Shown: piece after piece, positions 1 to 11,934 of the stretch
Layout of the letters: the number at the start of each line of letters is the position of its first letter
Numbering within the stretch: position 1 is the stretch's first letter
Assembly: GCA_004835665.1 (NCBI GenBank)
Contig: RBKR01000018.1
Span: 1,160,589-1,224,588 of the forward strand
DNA: 64,000 bases
Source: Phoma sp. XZ068
Taxonomy: Eukaryota > Ascomycota > Dothideomycetes > Pleosporales > Didymellaceae
Direction of reading: 5' to 3'
Position numbers and translations under genes: made by a program
Notes under the pieces: generated by a model
Databases searched by the model: none
The model's input: the letters and a program-made list of their open reading frames with translations, nothing else
What the model was told of the DNA's origin: nothing

Positions 1-922
1 CTTTGAACCAAAGATCGGCGCATGGCTGGAAACTGCAAGAATTTCACGTACACGACTGCAGACTCGTCAATGATTCACTTGACAAGTCTTCCGGACCACC
101 GCTCCGTTCAGCAGCGCTTGCTTTGCGCCTGGGGAAGGTTCTCACTCGGGCAATCACTCAGCATCGCCCGAGCCCGACGGAATAGCCCAGCACAGCCCTG
201 GCGCTACCATGACGGCCGCCTCGGTCATGGACTCGAGATCTGCTTCTGCTACTTTTTGTGGAGCACGTGGCGCCCGGCAGGGGACAGCCAATACAGCAGC
301 GACGAGACGACGATATCTTTTATTCAGTTGAGCAGCCTGCACTTCTTTCAGAAGATGATTACGCAGGAGCCACACTTCCATCAGGCGAACAGCACGGCGT
401 ACCGAGTACGGAGGGCATTGTGTCCATTACAGCGGGTGGCATTATTGTTATTCTTCTTACTTCTGCATACTGTATTCTACATAGCTGTTGTTGAGCATCA
501 TGGATAGCATCTGATGCGCAGGCGACAGAGGTTGGATGTCATACACACAGATTAGGATTCTTATGAAGGACTGGAAAGTCACGCGATAATGAATCGTCAC
601 GAACACCAACCGATGGCACCGTGCTGTGATGTAACTTGGCTGCTTGTGATGGAGATACGTTACTTGCAATCATTGCTTGTAAGGTATTGAGGTGAAGCTC
701 GTTTACTAGCGTGCTCTGTTAAGCCCACTATCTCCGCTTGACAATGGGATCGGCCTCTGACGTTCGCTTGCGCAACAAACGCACCTCACCTCGACCTCGA
801 CTGCGCAGCTCCGCGACGGCGCATACCGCGGGCACCCACGCAGCTGATACCTTGCACTCTTCACTTTGCCTGCATCCACCAAGCGACATCATGCAACACT
901 TGCATAGCTCTGTACTGAACCC
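1..922. other. Left edge, no confident gene
   Basis: I cannot assign a gene here. The only hint is a reading frame on the plus strand ending at about 494. It ends in an acidic stretch followed by one hydrophobic segment (frame starting near 258, ending SAYCILHSCC), so the tail of a gene lying left of the window is possible. Several overlapping frames of similar length in the same place make this weak. Positions 500-920 show nothing except the presumed 5' leader of the Ulp2 gene. Confidence 0.3.
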
Positions 923-3900
923 ATGGACAAGGTAGTCAAACACTTCGGCTTCAAGAGCATCAAGGGCATCTTTGGCTTAGACACCAACACTGCAGAGGAA
1001 GCAAACGACGTACGCAGCCCCACCCTCTTCAAACAGTGCACAAACTACCTCCCGCTGCTGCAAACGCGCTATGCACCCTTCCAAACACACACCCCGCTGA
1101 CGCCATGTCTGCCCAGTCGAGCAATGCGCCTCCACCGCCGCGGCCTGCACACTCATGGCGCGCCTCTACAAGCCCATCCCCACCACCAGCCACTGCCGCG
1201 GTAGACCTCACTCTCCCTGAGAGCCCCGATACCATCTACGAGGACGACCTGCTGCCACACAGCGCACGCGCGCGTCTCGAGCAACGCCCACACGCCGCCA
1301 AGCGACGGTCAGTCAAGAAGCACACCCACCGGTATAGCGCCGTTAGAATTGTGGGCTGGCAAGAGCAGGGACTGATACGTGACCAGAACGCCCTCAGACG
1401 CCATACCGGTACCGGATCCCGCGCGTGGATACCAGGGCCCGTCCGCAATGGGCAAGGTATGGCTGCTAGAGCACTGCAGGAGCTGTAGACCAATGTCGGG
1501 CTAACGAATGGCAGCCTGGCGCTTCAAAGGCCTTTAAACCTCTTAACAACTTCCATGGAACTGCCATCGCCGACCGTGTCAACCCAAGCCACGGCCGCGG
1601 CAAACAGAAGACGTATAGCAAACTTGACCGCAACACAAAATCTATCGGCGTGCAGCGACACTCGGGGCAACAATTGTACCTGGAGCTAAACCCCAACCGT
1701 GTACCGGCAACCTCCAACAACGGTCCTTCACCACTCAAACGCAGAAAGACTGAGCATTCCAGCGTCGAACACCCACATGCTGCTTATCGAAAGTTTGAAA
1801 GCAGCGAAGACGACGAGATTCAAGAGGTGCCACCGCCCACTCGCCTAGCATCCACACCACCCGCCCACTCGACCGTATCATCCCGCAGTCCCCACAGTGC
1901 AACCAGCAAACAATCTGCCACAGAAGCGAGGCGTGTATCGCAACCTACAAGTGAATTTGCGAACACCGAAATTCTCATGAAATCGAACCTCAGGAGCATT
2001 TCACGCAGAAAGAATGCCAACGGAAACGACAAGAATACGAGGAATTTTTACGTCGAAGTTCCTTTCGTCGCCGCCGGAAGCCTCTCTCACGGACAGTCAG
2101 CAATCACCACTGACGACGATCTTGGGCAATCCCAGGCGTCAAGAAAGTCAAATCTCCACACCTTTGAGCAAGGCGTTGCTCGGAATCTCAATCGCAATGG
2201 ATCACAGTACCCAACTGGACGCGTGACGTCACCGCATTTTCCAATGCGCATCAATGAGTCGACCGCAGAGACTCACAATACAAGAGCCAGACACAACTCC
2301 ACCAGAAACCTACGGGACTTTCGACCTGCGGAAAGTGGGACCTCAGAACTCAACGGCGATCGCATTGAGAGCAGCGAGGACGAGCTTGCGCAACCAACTT
2401 CCAATACAGCAAACTCGAGACCTAAGAAGCCATCAATAAAGGCCTCCCAGACAAGAACGAGCGCCACCAAACGAAAGAGCACCCTGAACAAATCCTTTCA
2501 GCTGAGTTTTGCTCGGTCGTATGATTTTGAGCCTGATGGGATGCGATTGACATTGGAACATACCGAAAATCCAAAGACGTTCAAAATCGTTGGCTCTGAC
2601 AGCTCTGGCGAATCCAACACCCTGAAAATTCTCAACCTTGCCAGCGTCAACAAGATTGTGTCTGATAACACGCACAGCATGAGAATTACAGGCCCAACTA
2701 TGGGCGACAATATGTACTGGTTCGACTTGACCTTTCCGGTATTCGAGGACTTCATACAGTTTCAAAAAGATTATGTCTTGCCCGAGGTCGCAGACAAAGC
2801 CCGCCATTCCGTTCCCAAGTAAGCCGACTTACGTGCTTAAACTGCTATAGCTTACAATGACAGGATCAAATTAGACGAAATATTCAAACGACCGCTGAAA
2901 AAGAACGACAAAATTGGCACAACTCCCATGATAGACGATGCAGCGGCTTCCAGCCACGCACCAAGTGAACAGCGCAAGGCATCCGGAGGCCGCTTGCTCG
3001 ATGCGTTAACAAGTAACACGCGCGCCGAAAGAGATTCAGCACCTGCGGACCGTGGAGATCCAAGACAGCCTCCAGTACCCACGCGAGTGCTAACGCGCCC
3101 GGCTCGGGCTACCAGAGCAACAGCACCCATCCATGACCAAGATGTTCTCGAGAACGGGAAAGAGGTCGAGAAATTTTCGGTGACGGTAGGGTTAGGGAAA
3201 CCTTGGCCCCAGTAAGTCTATCACTATAAGAATCTTGTCAAATTCTGATTCAAGTTCAGCCAGCTCGACTTCAGTATTGAAGAGGGTTTCCTCAAGCGAC
3301 GAAGGTGTACGGTCAACTTCGACGATCTTCCCAGACTGGATGATGACGAAATGCTTAACGACAGCTTGGTGAACTTTTACATGCTGTAAGTACAAGCTGA
3401 AACGTTTGTGAACACTCGCTAACAGTCTTCCAGCTATCTGTATAACGAGCTCAAGGTCTCGATTGATCGAGTATACTTCTTCAACACATACTTCTTCGAG
3501 TCCCTCACCAAGAACACGAAAGGGCGAGACGCGATCAACTACGATGCTGTGAGAAGCTGGACAAGGCGAGATGACGTGTTTAGCTACGACTACATCGTCG
3601 TGCCGATCAACGAGAAGTATGTTTATACGAGAAATCCATCAACCGCACACTGACTTGCGTAGATTTCACTGGTATCTAGCGATCATCTGCAATGTCGCCA
3701 ACATTGTGCGGAAACCCGCCGTTGACGATCTTGAGGAAGAATCACAGGGTTTGGAACGGACGACGGATGTCCAACCGGTTGAAGCGACGACGAATAACGA
3801 CATAATCGTTGAACCCAAAGGCAAAATTGGCAGCACTGTGCCAGATGCTGGAGATCAGATCGCCAAACCAACTCCTGACGATGACGACGAGAACCTGTTC

Positions 3901-5553
3901 GAAGAAGAGAAGAAACTCAGCCTAATCGACCGAGACGAGGGGATGGCTGGCGGGGACCAGAAGCCAAAGAATCGACCCGCGGAGCAAGTGATCCCGGAGA
4001 CCGCAACTGCACCACTTCCGCCTGTCCAAGCTCAGGACATCCAGCCCGACCTACTCAGCCAACTAAAACAGGCACCAAAGAAGAAAGTAAAACGGAAACC
4101 AACAGCCCCGAAGAGAGATCCAATAAAACCAGTCATCATCATACTCGATTCGCTCTCTGCTGTCCATAGCAACGCAACCCGCGCTTTGAGGGAATGGCTC
4201 CAGGCTGAGGGTTTAGAAAAGCGCGGCATGACCGTCGAGATGGACAACAAGGGCTACTACCCCAAGTCCGCGCAGATTCCCATGCAGAGCAACTTCTCCG
4301 ACTGTGGCCTTTACGTTCTCGGCTACGCGAAAAAGTTCTTTGCGGACCCCGACGGGCTCAAGACGAAGCTCTTAACGGGGGAGATGTCTGCGGAAACGGA
4401 CTGGCCGGATATGGACCCGTTGAAGATGCGGTCTGATCTGCGGGAGCTCATTTTTAGGCTCTACGATGCACAGAAGGAAGCACGCAAGGCTAAGAAGGCT
4501 GCGAAGACGAAGGATGCGTCTGGTTCGCGGGTTGGGTCGGAGAGAGCCAGTCCTGCTGTTCAGCAGCCGACTACCAAGGAGGCTGGCGCCTCGCCCACCG
4601 TCCAGGCAGCCGCTGAGGATGAGCCGTTATTGGTGGCAGCTCCTACTGTAGTCACGCCTGCAATAGTGTCGCCCCGTCTAGGCTCACCATTTGCGCCTGA
4701 GGCACGAAGCGAGAAGGGCCACTCACACGCTGTTGAGGACGCGAAAGACGATACGCACTTCCTTCGGAATGCAACGTCACCAACAGCATCCGCAAAAAAG
4801 ACAGCCCCCCGACCGAAGCAGTCACCCGAGAAACGACGATGCAGTCCAGAGGTTCGTGTTTCCACCTCTCCACAGATCGACACTTCGTCCTACGTGCGAT
4901 ACGATGGCTCGATTGGATCACGTCATCGAACGCAGCAAGTAACTGATTTGACAAGTCCGCACAGTGATGGACGTCGCAGCAAGGACGGAAAACTCCGCAA
5001 ACCATCAAAGCAGACCCAAGAGCGTTCGCCATCGCGGCCCCCACAACCACGCACTCGCTCAGGCAGCCACGACGACCCCATCGAGCTCGAAGACTCGCAA
5101 GACCTCGACGCAACAATCTACACCCAGCCCCAACCACCCAAGAAACCCCCGCCCGATATCATCGAGCTCGACCGTTCGCTGGAAATCATCGCCCCGCCGG
5201 CCCGTGCAATCACAATGAGCCAGAGATCCCCTGCCGAACGCAAACGCAAATCTCACCGGCGAACGCTGCAACATGCTGATTCGCTGCAAGATGGCGCAAG
5301 CCAGGAGTGGCAGGAAAGTCGCGACATTACACTCGCACTGCAAGCCTCGCTCGCAGAGGGGCAGGCAGGAAATAAAGTAGATGGGGGGGATGTCGCGATG
5401 GAAGATGTGAGCGATGTACGTGCGTCGTCGCCCGCGGAGGGTTTCCCTGCGGAGCGACGTGGTGGCGGGGATGGGAATAAGGGTGTGGTTGCTGAAACAC
5501 CGGAAAGGCAGCGGAGTAGCCCGGTGTTGAGCGTCGAGGAGATGGAGTGGTAG
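923..5553 (+). CDS. ULP2: Ulp2/SENP-type SUMO protease (multi-exon)
   Basis: Cysteine protease that removes or trims SUMO chains from nuclear proteins. The catalytic core is assembled by splicing. Introns at 2819-2863, 3212-3259, 3386-3433 and 3617-3662 all obey GT-AG and keep frame. The core reads DDDEMLNDSLVNFYML, then the RSWTRRDD block, then INEK joined to FHWYLAIICN. The triad and oxyanion residues are visible: His at 3667, Asp at 4147 (ILDSLS), Gln at 4285 and Cys at 4303 (QSNFSDCGLY). That spacing is the Ulp2 rather than the Ulp1 pattern. A PH-like segment (about 2490-2780, ending FEDFIQFQKDY) precedes it, and a long disordered, Ser/Pro-rich acidic tail follows. The start ATG at 923 and a first intron 1010-1116 fit well in phase. 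The join between about 1330 and 1515 is unresolved, because the obvious donor at 1457 does not keep frame with the exon at 1515. An unusual splice site or a small indel lies there. No Ulp1-type short form is likely. Confidence 0.9.
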
Positions 5554-6193
5554 AGTCGACCGGTTTAATTGCGACATGGCTTAGATAGTGGTTGCGGATT
5601 CATCTTCATTGTGTGTATTGCATGCCGGTGCGTGTGTGCACGCTCTTCAGTGCTGGCTGGCTTGGAGGCCAGATGAGATGGATGAGTGAGATGGAATAGT
5701 TTGAGGGGGGTTGTAAATGAACCACATATCATATACCACATATTGCACCTCGCTTCTCGTATTGACGTGGGCATTCGTATTAACACTAGTATTCTCTTAT
5801 TTATACTGCTGTCCATGCTTATGTTCATGTTCGTGTTCATGTTCAGCAGTTGTGCCTCTCCGAGACGACGCCTCAGTGGATTTTGTAAGGGATGTCGATG
5901 GACCACGGCAGTCTCACGGCTGTAAGACCTCAGGCGCGCAGAGGTGGAAGATGTCTTTGTCTATGCCGTGGACCCACAGAGAGTTTTCCTTCCCGCCATG
6001 TTTTGTTCAAGCGTGAAGGGTACACAGGCTCGATGGGGAGGCAGGCTGGGAAGTTGCGGTACGTCTGCGGGCTTGATACGCTCGTTCCTGCACGTGAGTT
6101 CGTTCTGGTACTGGTACACACGAATCCACGCGTTGGCGGCACTGAAAAGTACACTGGCGGGGACAAGATGTGCTGGCGATTATCACGTGTAAC
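5554..6193. other. Convergent 3' intergenic region
   Basis: Lies between the stop of the Ulp2 gene and the stop of the cyclotransferase-like gene, so it should hold the two 3' UTRs. I see no gene. Around 5815-5850 a run of TTCATGTTCATG-like imperfect hexamers is the only repeat structure. Confidence 0.5.
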
Positions 6194-6805
6194 TCACACA
6201 GCACTCTTCAGCACCTCTTCCTCCTCTGTCTTCGCACCATTCAACTGCCTTGTAATCCCCCCATTCACACCCCTCCCGCCCGTAGGATCCAACCCCGCAA
6301 CCGCAGCATCCACATCCCTAAACCCCTCGTCTTCTGCCTCAGCACCAACCCACCTCCCCATCTTCTCCCTAACAAAATGCTCAAAATCCCACTCCTGACT
6401 CTCCAGCCGCTCCTCCCCCGCAATCCAAATATACGTCTGCGCGCACACTTCCTCGCCCTCGACATCAACGTGCTCCGCATCGCCCGCCCGTCCCTTCCCC
6501 TCAAGAACACGCACACTCACCTCACGCCGCGCGTACTCACTCCCCTCGAATATATCCAACCGCCATACATCCCCGTCCGTCAGCCCGGTCACCAACGTAC
6601 CCCGTACGCTGGCGTCGGGTGATGGTACGATGGCGGGGTAGTCTGCGTGTCGCACTTTTCGGCGCTGGTGGGAGTGTAGGATCGCGGGGCGGATGGAGAG
6701 GAGCGAGGCGTGGATGGGTGTTGGGGGCGTGGAGGAGCCCCATATTACGCGGTGGAGGACGGGCGGGGCCATGAGTGTGCCGTAGAAGAATGCTGTGTGT
6801 GACAT
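6194..6805 (-). CDS. Gamma-glutamylcyclotransferase-like (AIG2/GGACT fold) protein
   Basis: A 203-residue single-exon protein of the AIG2/GGCT-like superfamily, small enzymes that cyclise gamma-glutamyl amines or peptides to 5-oxoproline. The start at 6805 is chosen because it places the diagnostic glycine loop FFYGTLM at residues 6-12. An upstream ATG at 6937 would add an unrelated 44-residue leader. The second signature, DIFEGSEYARREVSV, carries the glutamate expected to be the catalytic base in this family. A few polar residues follow the conserved core up to about residue 160. The exact substrate cannot be told from sequence; GGACT-like or an AIG2 subfamily of unknown substrate are both possible. 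It is head-to-head with the PQ-loop gene, with about 475 bases between the starts. Confidence 0.8.
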   Translation of the reverse strand: MSHTAFFYGTLMAPPVLHRVIWGSSTPPTPIHASLLSIRPAILHSHQRRKVRHADYPAIVPSPDASVRGTLVTGLTDGDVWRLDIFEGSEYARREVSVRVLEGKGRAGDAEHVDVEGEEVCAQTYIWIAGEERLESQEWDFEHFVREKMGRWVGAEAEDEGFRDVDAAVAGLDPTGGRGVNGGITRQLNGAKTEEEEVLKSAV

Positions 6806-7280
6806 TGTCGATGTGGACGTTGTGAGAAAGGGGGATGAGCGGGCACGGGAGGATTTGCGGGTTTGGTGGGTGTAGAGGGATGTCAGGTCCATGTACGTAT
6901 GAAAATGAGTGAGTGACGAGGTGGGATGAAGTGGCACGGAGATTAGCCAGGAGATAAGGTTAAGCTTGCGGGAGCTAAGGCGGGACCCACGCTGGATCGA
7001 ATCTTAGATTATGCAGATCGACGAACGACGCTTTTCTCCTTTTCGCGCCAACGACAGCCGCGAGATCTGTGTCGCGTGTCCAGTCCAGTACGTCAGCAGG
7101 GCCCTACCCGTTATCCATCCGTGTTAGGACGACCGCGTACTGCGACCACACCCGACCGTCCAGCGGCCCGTTCGTCAACCCACCGCCGTCCCATTCCGGC
7201 ACTCCCGCGGCGTCCGCGCTCCCACAACACGCCCGGAAGTCCGCAGGATTCACCTCGCACGACACCAGACGACGGCCAGC
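6806..7280. promoter_or_regulatory. Divergent promoter region between the cyclotransferase-like and PQ-loop genes
   Basis: The two flanking genes are read outward from this 475-base gap, so both promoters should lie here. No motif stands out to me by eye. Confidence 0.5.
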
Positions 7281-8172
7281 ATGTTCTTCCTCAATGTTAT
7301 CATCAAGAATATCGCGCCGCTGTTCATCGCCACGAGCCCCATCACCAGCTATGCGGACCAGATCTACTCGATCCACAAGACGCGCAGCTCGGCCGGCTTC
7401 TCGCTCGACATACCGCTGATCATGCTTGTTGCCAGTATCTTAAAGTGCGTACACCTCTAATAGTACTTATACGACCAGCCACTAACATCGCAGAATCTTC
7501 TACTGGTTCGGCGCCCACTTCAGCACCTCCCTCCTCATCCAAGCCCTCCTCACCATCGCCGTGCAACTCCTCCTCCTCCACGTCGCCCTCTCAAACCGCG
7601 CCCCCACACACACCCACACACCCTTCCAGCACGCCCTCGTCCCAACACCGACCCGCCGCCCCTACGACTTCTGGCAGTGGCGCAGCACCCGTCCCTACTG
7701 GTCCTTCATAACCTATTTCGCTGGCACATTGCTGGTCCTACACATCCTGCTCAGCTCTACGGGGGTATTCATCCCGTACACCGATCTCCTCGGCACAATC
7801 GCGCTCGCCATCGAAGCAACACTGCCTCTACCACAGCTACTCGCAAACTGGCGGCGTCGCGGCTGCAAGGGGTTCCGTCCCTCGGTCATTGCAAACTGGG
7901 TCGTCGGCGACACTTTCAAGATGTGGTTCTTTTTCGCGAGCGCGGCGGGCGAAGTCCCCTGGGCGTTTAAAGCGTGTGGGTTGTTTCAGGCGACGTGTGA
8001 TGCGGGGTTGGCGGTGCAGTATCTTGTTTGGGGGGATGGGCCTGAAGGGGTGGCTGCTGGGGCGGAGAAGGAGGTTAGGAGTCCGGTGCCGGAGGGGGAG
8101 GGGTTTGGGGAGGGGTTTGGGGAGAAGGCGGAGGGGATTGAGATGGGGGGGTTGGCTTATGAGAGGCGGTGA
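7281..8172 (+). CDS. ANY1: PQ-loop membrane protein, Any1/SLC66A2 type
   Basis: A 280-residue polytopic membrane protein made from two exons (7281-7444 and 7494-8172; intron GTGCGT...CAG, join in phase). Two PQ-loop halves are visible. The first is around ADQIYSIHKTRSSAGFS, running into ILKIFYWFGAHF. The second is EATLPLPQLLANWRRRG followed by NWVVGDTFKMWFFF. A DFWQWRS motif between them matches the SLC66A2 (PQLC1)/yeast Any1 branch rather than lysosomal cystine or cationic amino-acid carriers. Family members act in the Golgi/endosome and are linked to phospholipid asymmetry, where they antagonise Neo1-type flippases. The C-terminal 40 residues are Gly/Glu-rich and probably cytosolic. The 5' end depends on the ATG at 7281, which directly precedes the hydrophobic first segment. 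Confidence 0.85.
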
Positions 8173-9596
8173 TGTGTGCCGGGGATGGTGGGTAGTGCAG
8201 GGATGCAATGGAATGATGGGAGGGTAATGAGTTAAGAATATAATAAGACATGAGTACAGGAATTAAGAATACAAGAACACTAGAATCGATAATAGAAGAG
8301 TCACACTTGAAATCCCACCGCTCTTGACAATACACCTTACTTCCCTCAACCCACTCATCTACTCTCATCTTTCATGCTCTTCTCGCTTCGTCTTGGTTCA
8401 CTTCTTCCCCCGTCTCCATCGATTATCCCACTCAAATGTTACCTCCCCTGCACTCCTCGCATCGGTTTGTATCCCATGTAACATCCTCACACCACCACAC
8501 AATTTCTCTAAAAAGACGCTAGACCCCCGCTTTCACGTGCTCCTAGACAAGTAAGCAAGCCAAGTTACTTGCTGGTCGGGAGACCTTCCCCCTCAGCAAA
8601 ACTACCCACCACTACTACTTTGGAGTTGAATTAACTACAATAGTATTTAATTTTACTGCCAAGTATATACCGAAGAAAGCATCGCGTTGGCTGCTTTGCT
8701 CCAGTTGTCTTTAATGAAACTTTAATAGTGATGTCAGGAGCATTTTTAGTAGCTCGAGCTACGGGTTGTTTAAGGGTGGCTTGATAGCTTCTGATATAGG
8801 TACTCTAACCTTACCATGATAATATCTTCTTTTATTTCTAAATGGTTTCAATAGACTGTTTTAGCTTAACTTACACTAGCTTTTGCTACTGGATTATGTC
8901 TACTATGGTAGCTGGTATATATACTGTACGTGGAGACCCGGACCGATTGATCTGCACAAACAGGTGTACCGATCAATAACACTGCTCTTCCCACTTCATC
9001 CGTATTAAAAGGCTCTGTGTGCTACTTAAAGGCCACTTATCGTAGAGAACAATAGCAAGGGTCTAAAAGATACAAGTGTTTTTATCTTACTCATCTCCAA
9101 TCTCCGATCCCTCTACCACTGCTGTGGCGTTCTCTACATACAATATATATCCCTGCTACCACAGTAGGTTTACCGATTAGGAGTGATGCACGGTGGCGCA
9201 CTGGGATGAAACTGCAATACACCGGTTCTATACTGAAGAGTGGGTCGTAAACTCTGCATGACTCGGAATGCTTGGAAGGTATTATCGCACGGTGTCATGA
9301 GCAAGTTAAGACCAGATCCCACTAATAGGAGGTATACAATAATCGGAACGGGAGTTGTACGTCCTCCGTTTCCGTTGTGGGTCTGTGGAAGAAGAATCAA
9401 TGAATCTGATTCCTATTTAGGGAAATATAGTGATGTGCTATATTCGGCCCGCTAACCATTTAAGCCTCTTATGTACTTGGTACTTTCTCATATTGACGCT
9501 CTTAGGCGCTGTTGATTGACTTAAAAGGGATTCATCCTGCACCCTCTTGTCTCTACTCTACACTCATTCCCTAGACTCACTTTTCTCCAGATCACA
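8173..9596. other. Intergenic, AT-rich in the middle
   Basis: No gene recognised. About 8600-9170 is clearly richer in A/T than the flanks and has a worn appearance (many TAGT/CTAC words), possibly an old repeat, but no terminal repeats or coding remnants could be made out. The last 150 bases before 9597 are pyrimidine-rich, as expected for a fungal core promoter (CTCTTGTCTCTACTC...). Confidence 0.4.
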
Positions 9597-10393
9597 ATGT
9601 CAATCCTATCCCTCGCAGCTCTTTCCCTCTTTCTCGCTCCTTCGTTTGCGGCCCCCAATGCCTCATTGACTTTACGCGTTGGTGTTCTCTCTGCAGCCTC
9701 AGAGATCCAATTTCTCGACTATGGCGCAGTGGACCTTTTGGCTATGCTGTCGAACCCCTTTTTAAAGGCGATAAAAGCGCCCGAGGCTGCTCTTGATGGG
9801 TCCATCCTAGCTGAGAACATCTTCATTGCTGCAATTGGCGAAGCTGGGCCGAATACCAGAACCCCGACAAGCGCGCACCTCGATATATACAACAATGTTG
9901 GCATCGATGATCCCTCTGTTGCACCCGGAGACCTGGACATTCTGGTCATCCCTGGTGCCCCTCCATCAGCACGTTTCAGCCAACCTGTTCTGGACTTTGT
10001 CAAGGCTCACTTCGAAAACGGCACTGATATCTTAAGTGTCTGTACCGGGGCCTTTGTTGTGGCATATTCTGGAATTCTCGAGGGTAAAACGGCAACTGGA
10101 ACGCGAAGTGAGCAGAATCTGCTTAAGGAAACCTTCCCCAGTGTGAACTGGGTCGACAAGCGATATGTCAAGGATGGAAACGTGTGGACATCTGGTAAGT
10201 CTGGAGATTGTTTTGCAAAGAACAGGGCACTGACTGGGCTTGAACAGGAGGCATTTTAAACGGAGTCGACATGGCTGCTGAATACATGCGCAGACGCTTT
10301 GGCAACGCCGTGACTGATCACATCTTGCGCCATGCAGACGTCGAGAACAGGTCTGAAGATTATGATGAGCCGAATTTCTGGGCACGCAAGTAA
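9597..10393 (+). CDS. Secreted DJ-1/PfpI family protein
   Basis: Two exons (9597-10194 and 10248-10393; intron GTAAGT...CAG) give about 247 residues. Residues 1-19 form a signal peptide (hydrophobic, ending FAAP). The rest is a DJ-1/PfpI class-I glutamine-amidotransferase-like domain. The first strand is RVGVLSAASEIQFLDYGAVD; DILVIPGAPP comes midway; the nucleophile elbow DILSVCTGAF has its Cys codon at 10041-10043. After splicing the protein continues through a TSGGILNGVDMA segment and ends in FWARK. Family members are ThiJ/isonitrile-hydratase-like or deglycase-like enzymes; the substrate is not deducible. The signal peptide implies export, which is unusual for DJ-1 but seen in fungal secreted relatives. 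Confidence 0.85.
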
Positions 10394-11934
10394 ACGGTCG
10401 ATGTCGTGCGGACTTGTCGTACTCCGACGCACCGAGTTCGGGGTTTCTACTAGCACCATGTTTGGAAGCGTATCCGAAAGTGACCTACCTATATGAGCAT
10501 GCATTTCTGGACGTTTTTAAAGTAAGACTTTTGCATTAGACTACTTGAATTTGACGTATTCTTTGTACGCAAATCTTCATTCGCCGATGCTTTGAGCCTA
10601 TTTGAATCTCACTTTTTACCTTCTTATCCTTTCCTTTCCTGCTGACCGCCAGTCCTTGGCCAAAGCTCTATATCGAAGTAGGCCAGTCTTGACGCAGAAG
10701 AGTAACGGGAGCATTAAAGCTCAGAGTGGTTGTAGATATTAAAGTCTGACCGGTATCCATACGGCTGTTGCTTCCTTCCTTTTTTAAAATGAGACGCCGT
10801 GCTGCAGGAGGGGTGACGCGAAGATAAATTGTGGTGGATGTTACATCACAACATTAGCGAAATTTCCCTATGGGATGACAATCAGCCTCGTCTGAATACA
10901 TGTCGATCCCAACTATACATAATACGTTCGAGCACCTGGTGACTTTTGATTCAATGCCATCCGCTGTGGACCACAGCTCCGTGTCCTCCGTGTGCGGCAC
11001 TCTTAGGGCTGAGTCGGGCGATATTGTACGTTGTCCTTTGACTTCTTTGGGCTTCGCAAATGAAGTTTTGTCCTAGCTTATCCTAATATATACTCTCTCA
11101 TTGCATATTACATCTCCTCCTGTCAGTGGGCTTTCCATGCACACCGGTATACATGGTATAATTGGGATATTAGGTTAGATACTGTAAACTTGCTATTGTT
11201 TACACGTTCTTCCTTAATGAGACATGTTAGATACGTGGTTTAGAGTGGAATAACTAATATATAACTACCTTGACCATCGAAATTATTGGGATGTATAATA
11301 GTAGTTCTAATGTACTATTGTAGTTTTCCCGGGCGTCTTCTTGTGAGCGGTACAATATGATAGGGAGCGGAGCATTTCGTGCTTTTCAATGATTCTACGT
11401 AGTAGTTTTCATACTGTCAGTTGATGGAGGCGTAGTCGTTGTTTCAAGATTCCCCTGAAGTTTTGAGGGAATGCGTAACACTGTAGTGTTATTATATTAC
11501 TGAGTAGGCATTCTCCTGTTGAAGCTTGTAGTACGGCAGTGGACCATGCTGTAGATTGGAAAAACAGGCTCCGGATTCGTTGATCGGGGTAAGAGAAGTG
11601 ATTGAATTCCTTGCTCGGTAGATGCTGTTTAGGTATTGCTTAAATCTAGTAGGCAATTTGTTCATCCAATTCGTTTCAACTAGTTGAACTTCTCACATCC
11701 CGCAGCTCATTTGACAGATTCAAAAGATCAATTATGTATCTGCATGCTGGGAGCACCGATTACTTGGTTAGTGTGCTTCACGGCGCTGTCTCTAAGCTGT
11801 TGCGGCAAACGAGATTTTTTCAAAGTAAATTCAGCCCTGTGCTCGCCTGCTGGCTCGTCATGCTGCCAGTATTCGAACAACATAGTGCACAAATGTCACG
11901 ATCTGCCTATTGTGTTTACTGTTGGTGCTTGAGA
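10394..11934. other. Intergenic region holding a HET-gene relic
   Basis: Apart from the 3'-end HET fragment at about 10875-11010 there is no gene. The stretch 11080-11700 is moderately AT-rich with TAGTA-type words, suggesting an old decayed insertion, but no terminal repeats could be defined. Confidence 0.45.
10875..11010 (-). pseudogene. Relic of a HET gene 3' end
   Basis: About 130 bases here align closely with 12024-12160, the C-terminal coding part of the neighbouring HET gene. Shared words include CAGCCTCGTCTGAATAC and a CACAGCTC.GTGTCC block. The order and strand are the same. The reading frame is interrupted and nothing upstream matches, so this is a truncated third copy. Confidence 0.75.

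Noticed and set aside
22..507. 161-codon frame at the left edge as a gene
   Set aside because: Competes with several equally long frames in the same interval and shows no domain; kept only as a low-confidence note.
11140..11330. TGTTAGATA... words as a copia-type LTR
   Set aside because: No partner repeat or target duplication could be found in the surrounding sequence.
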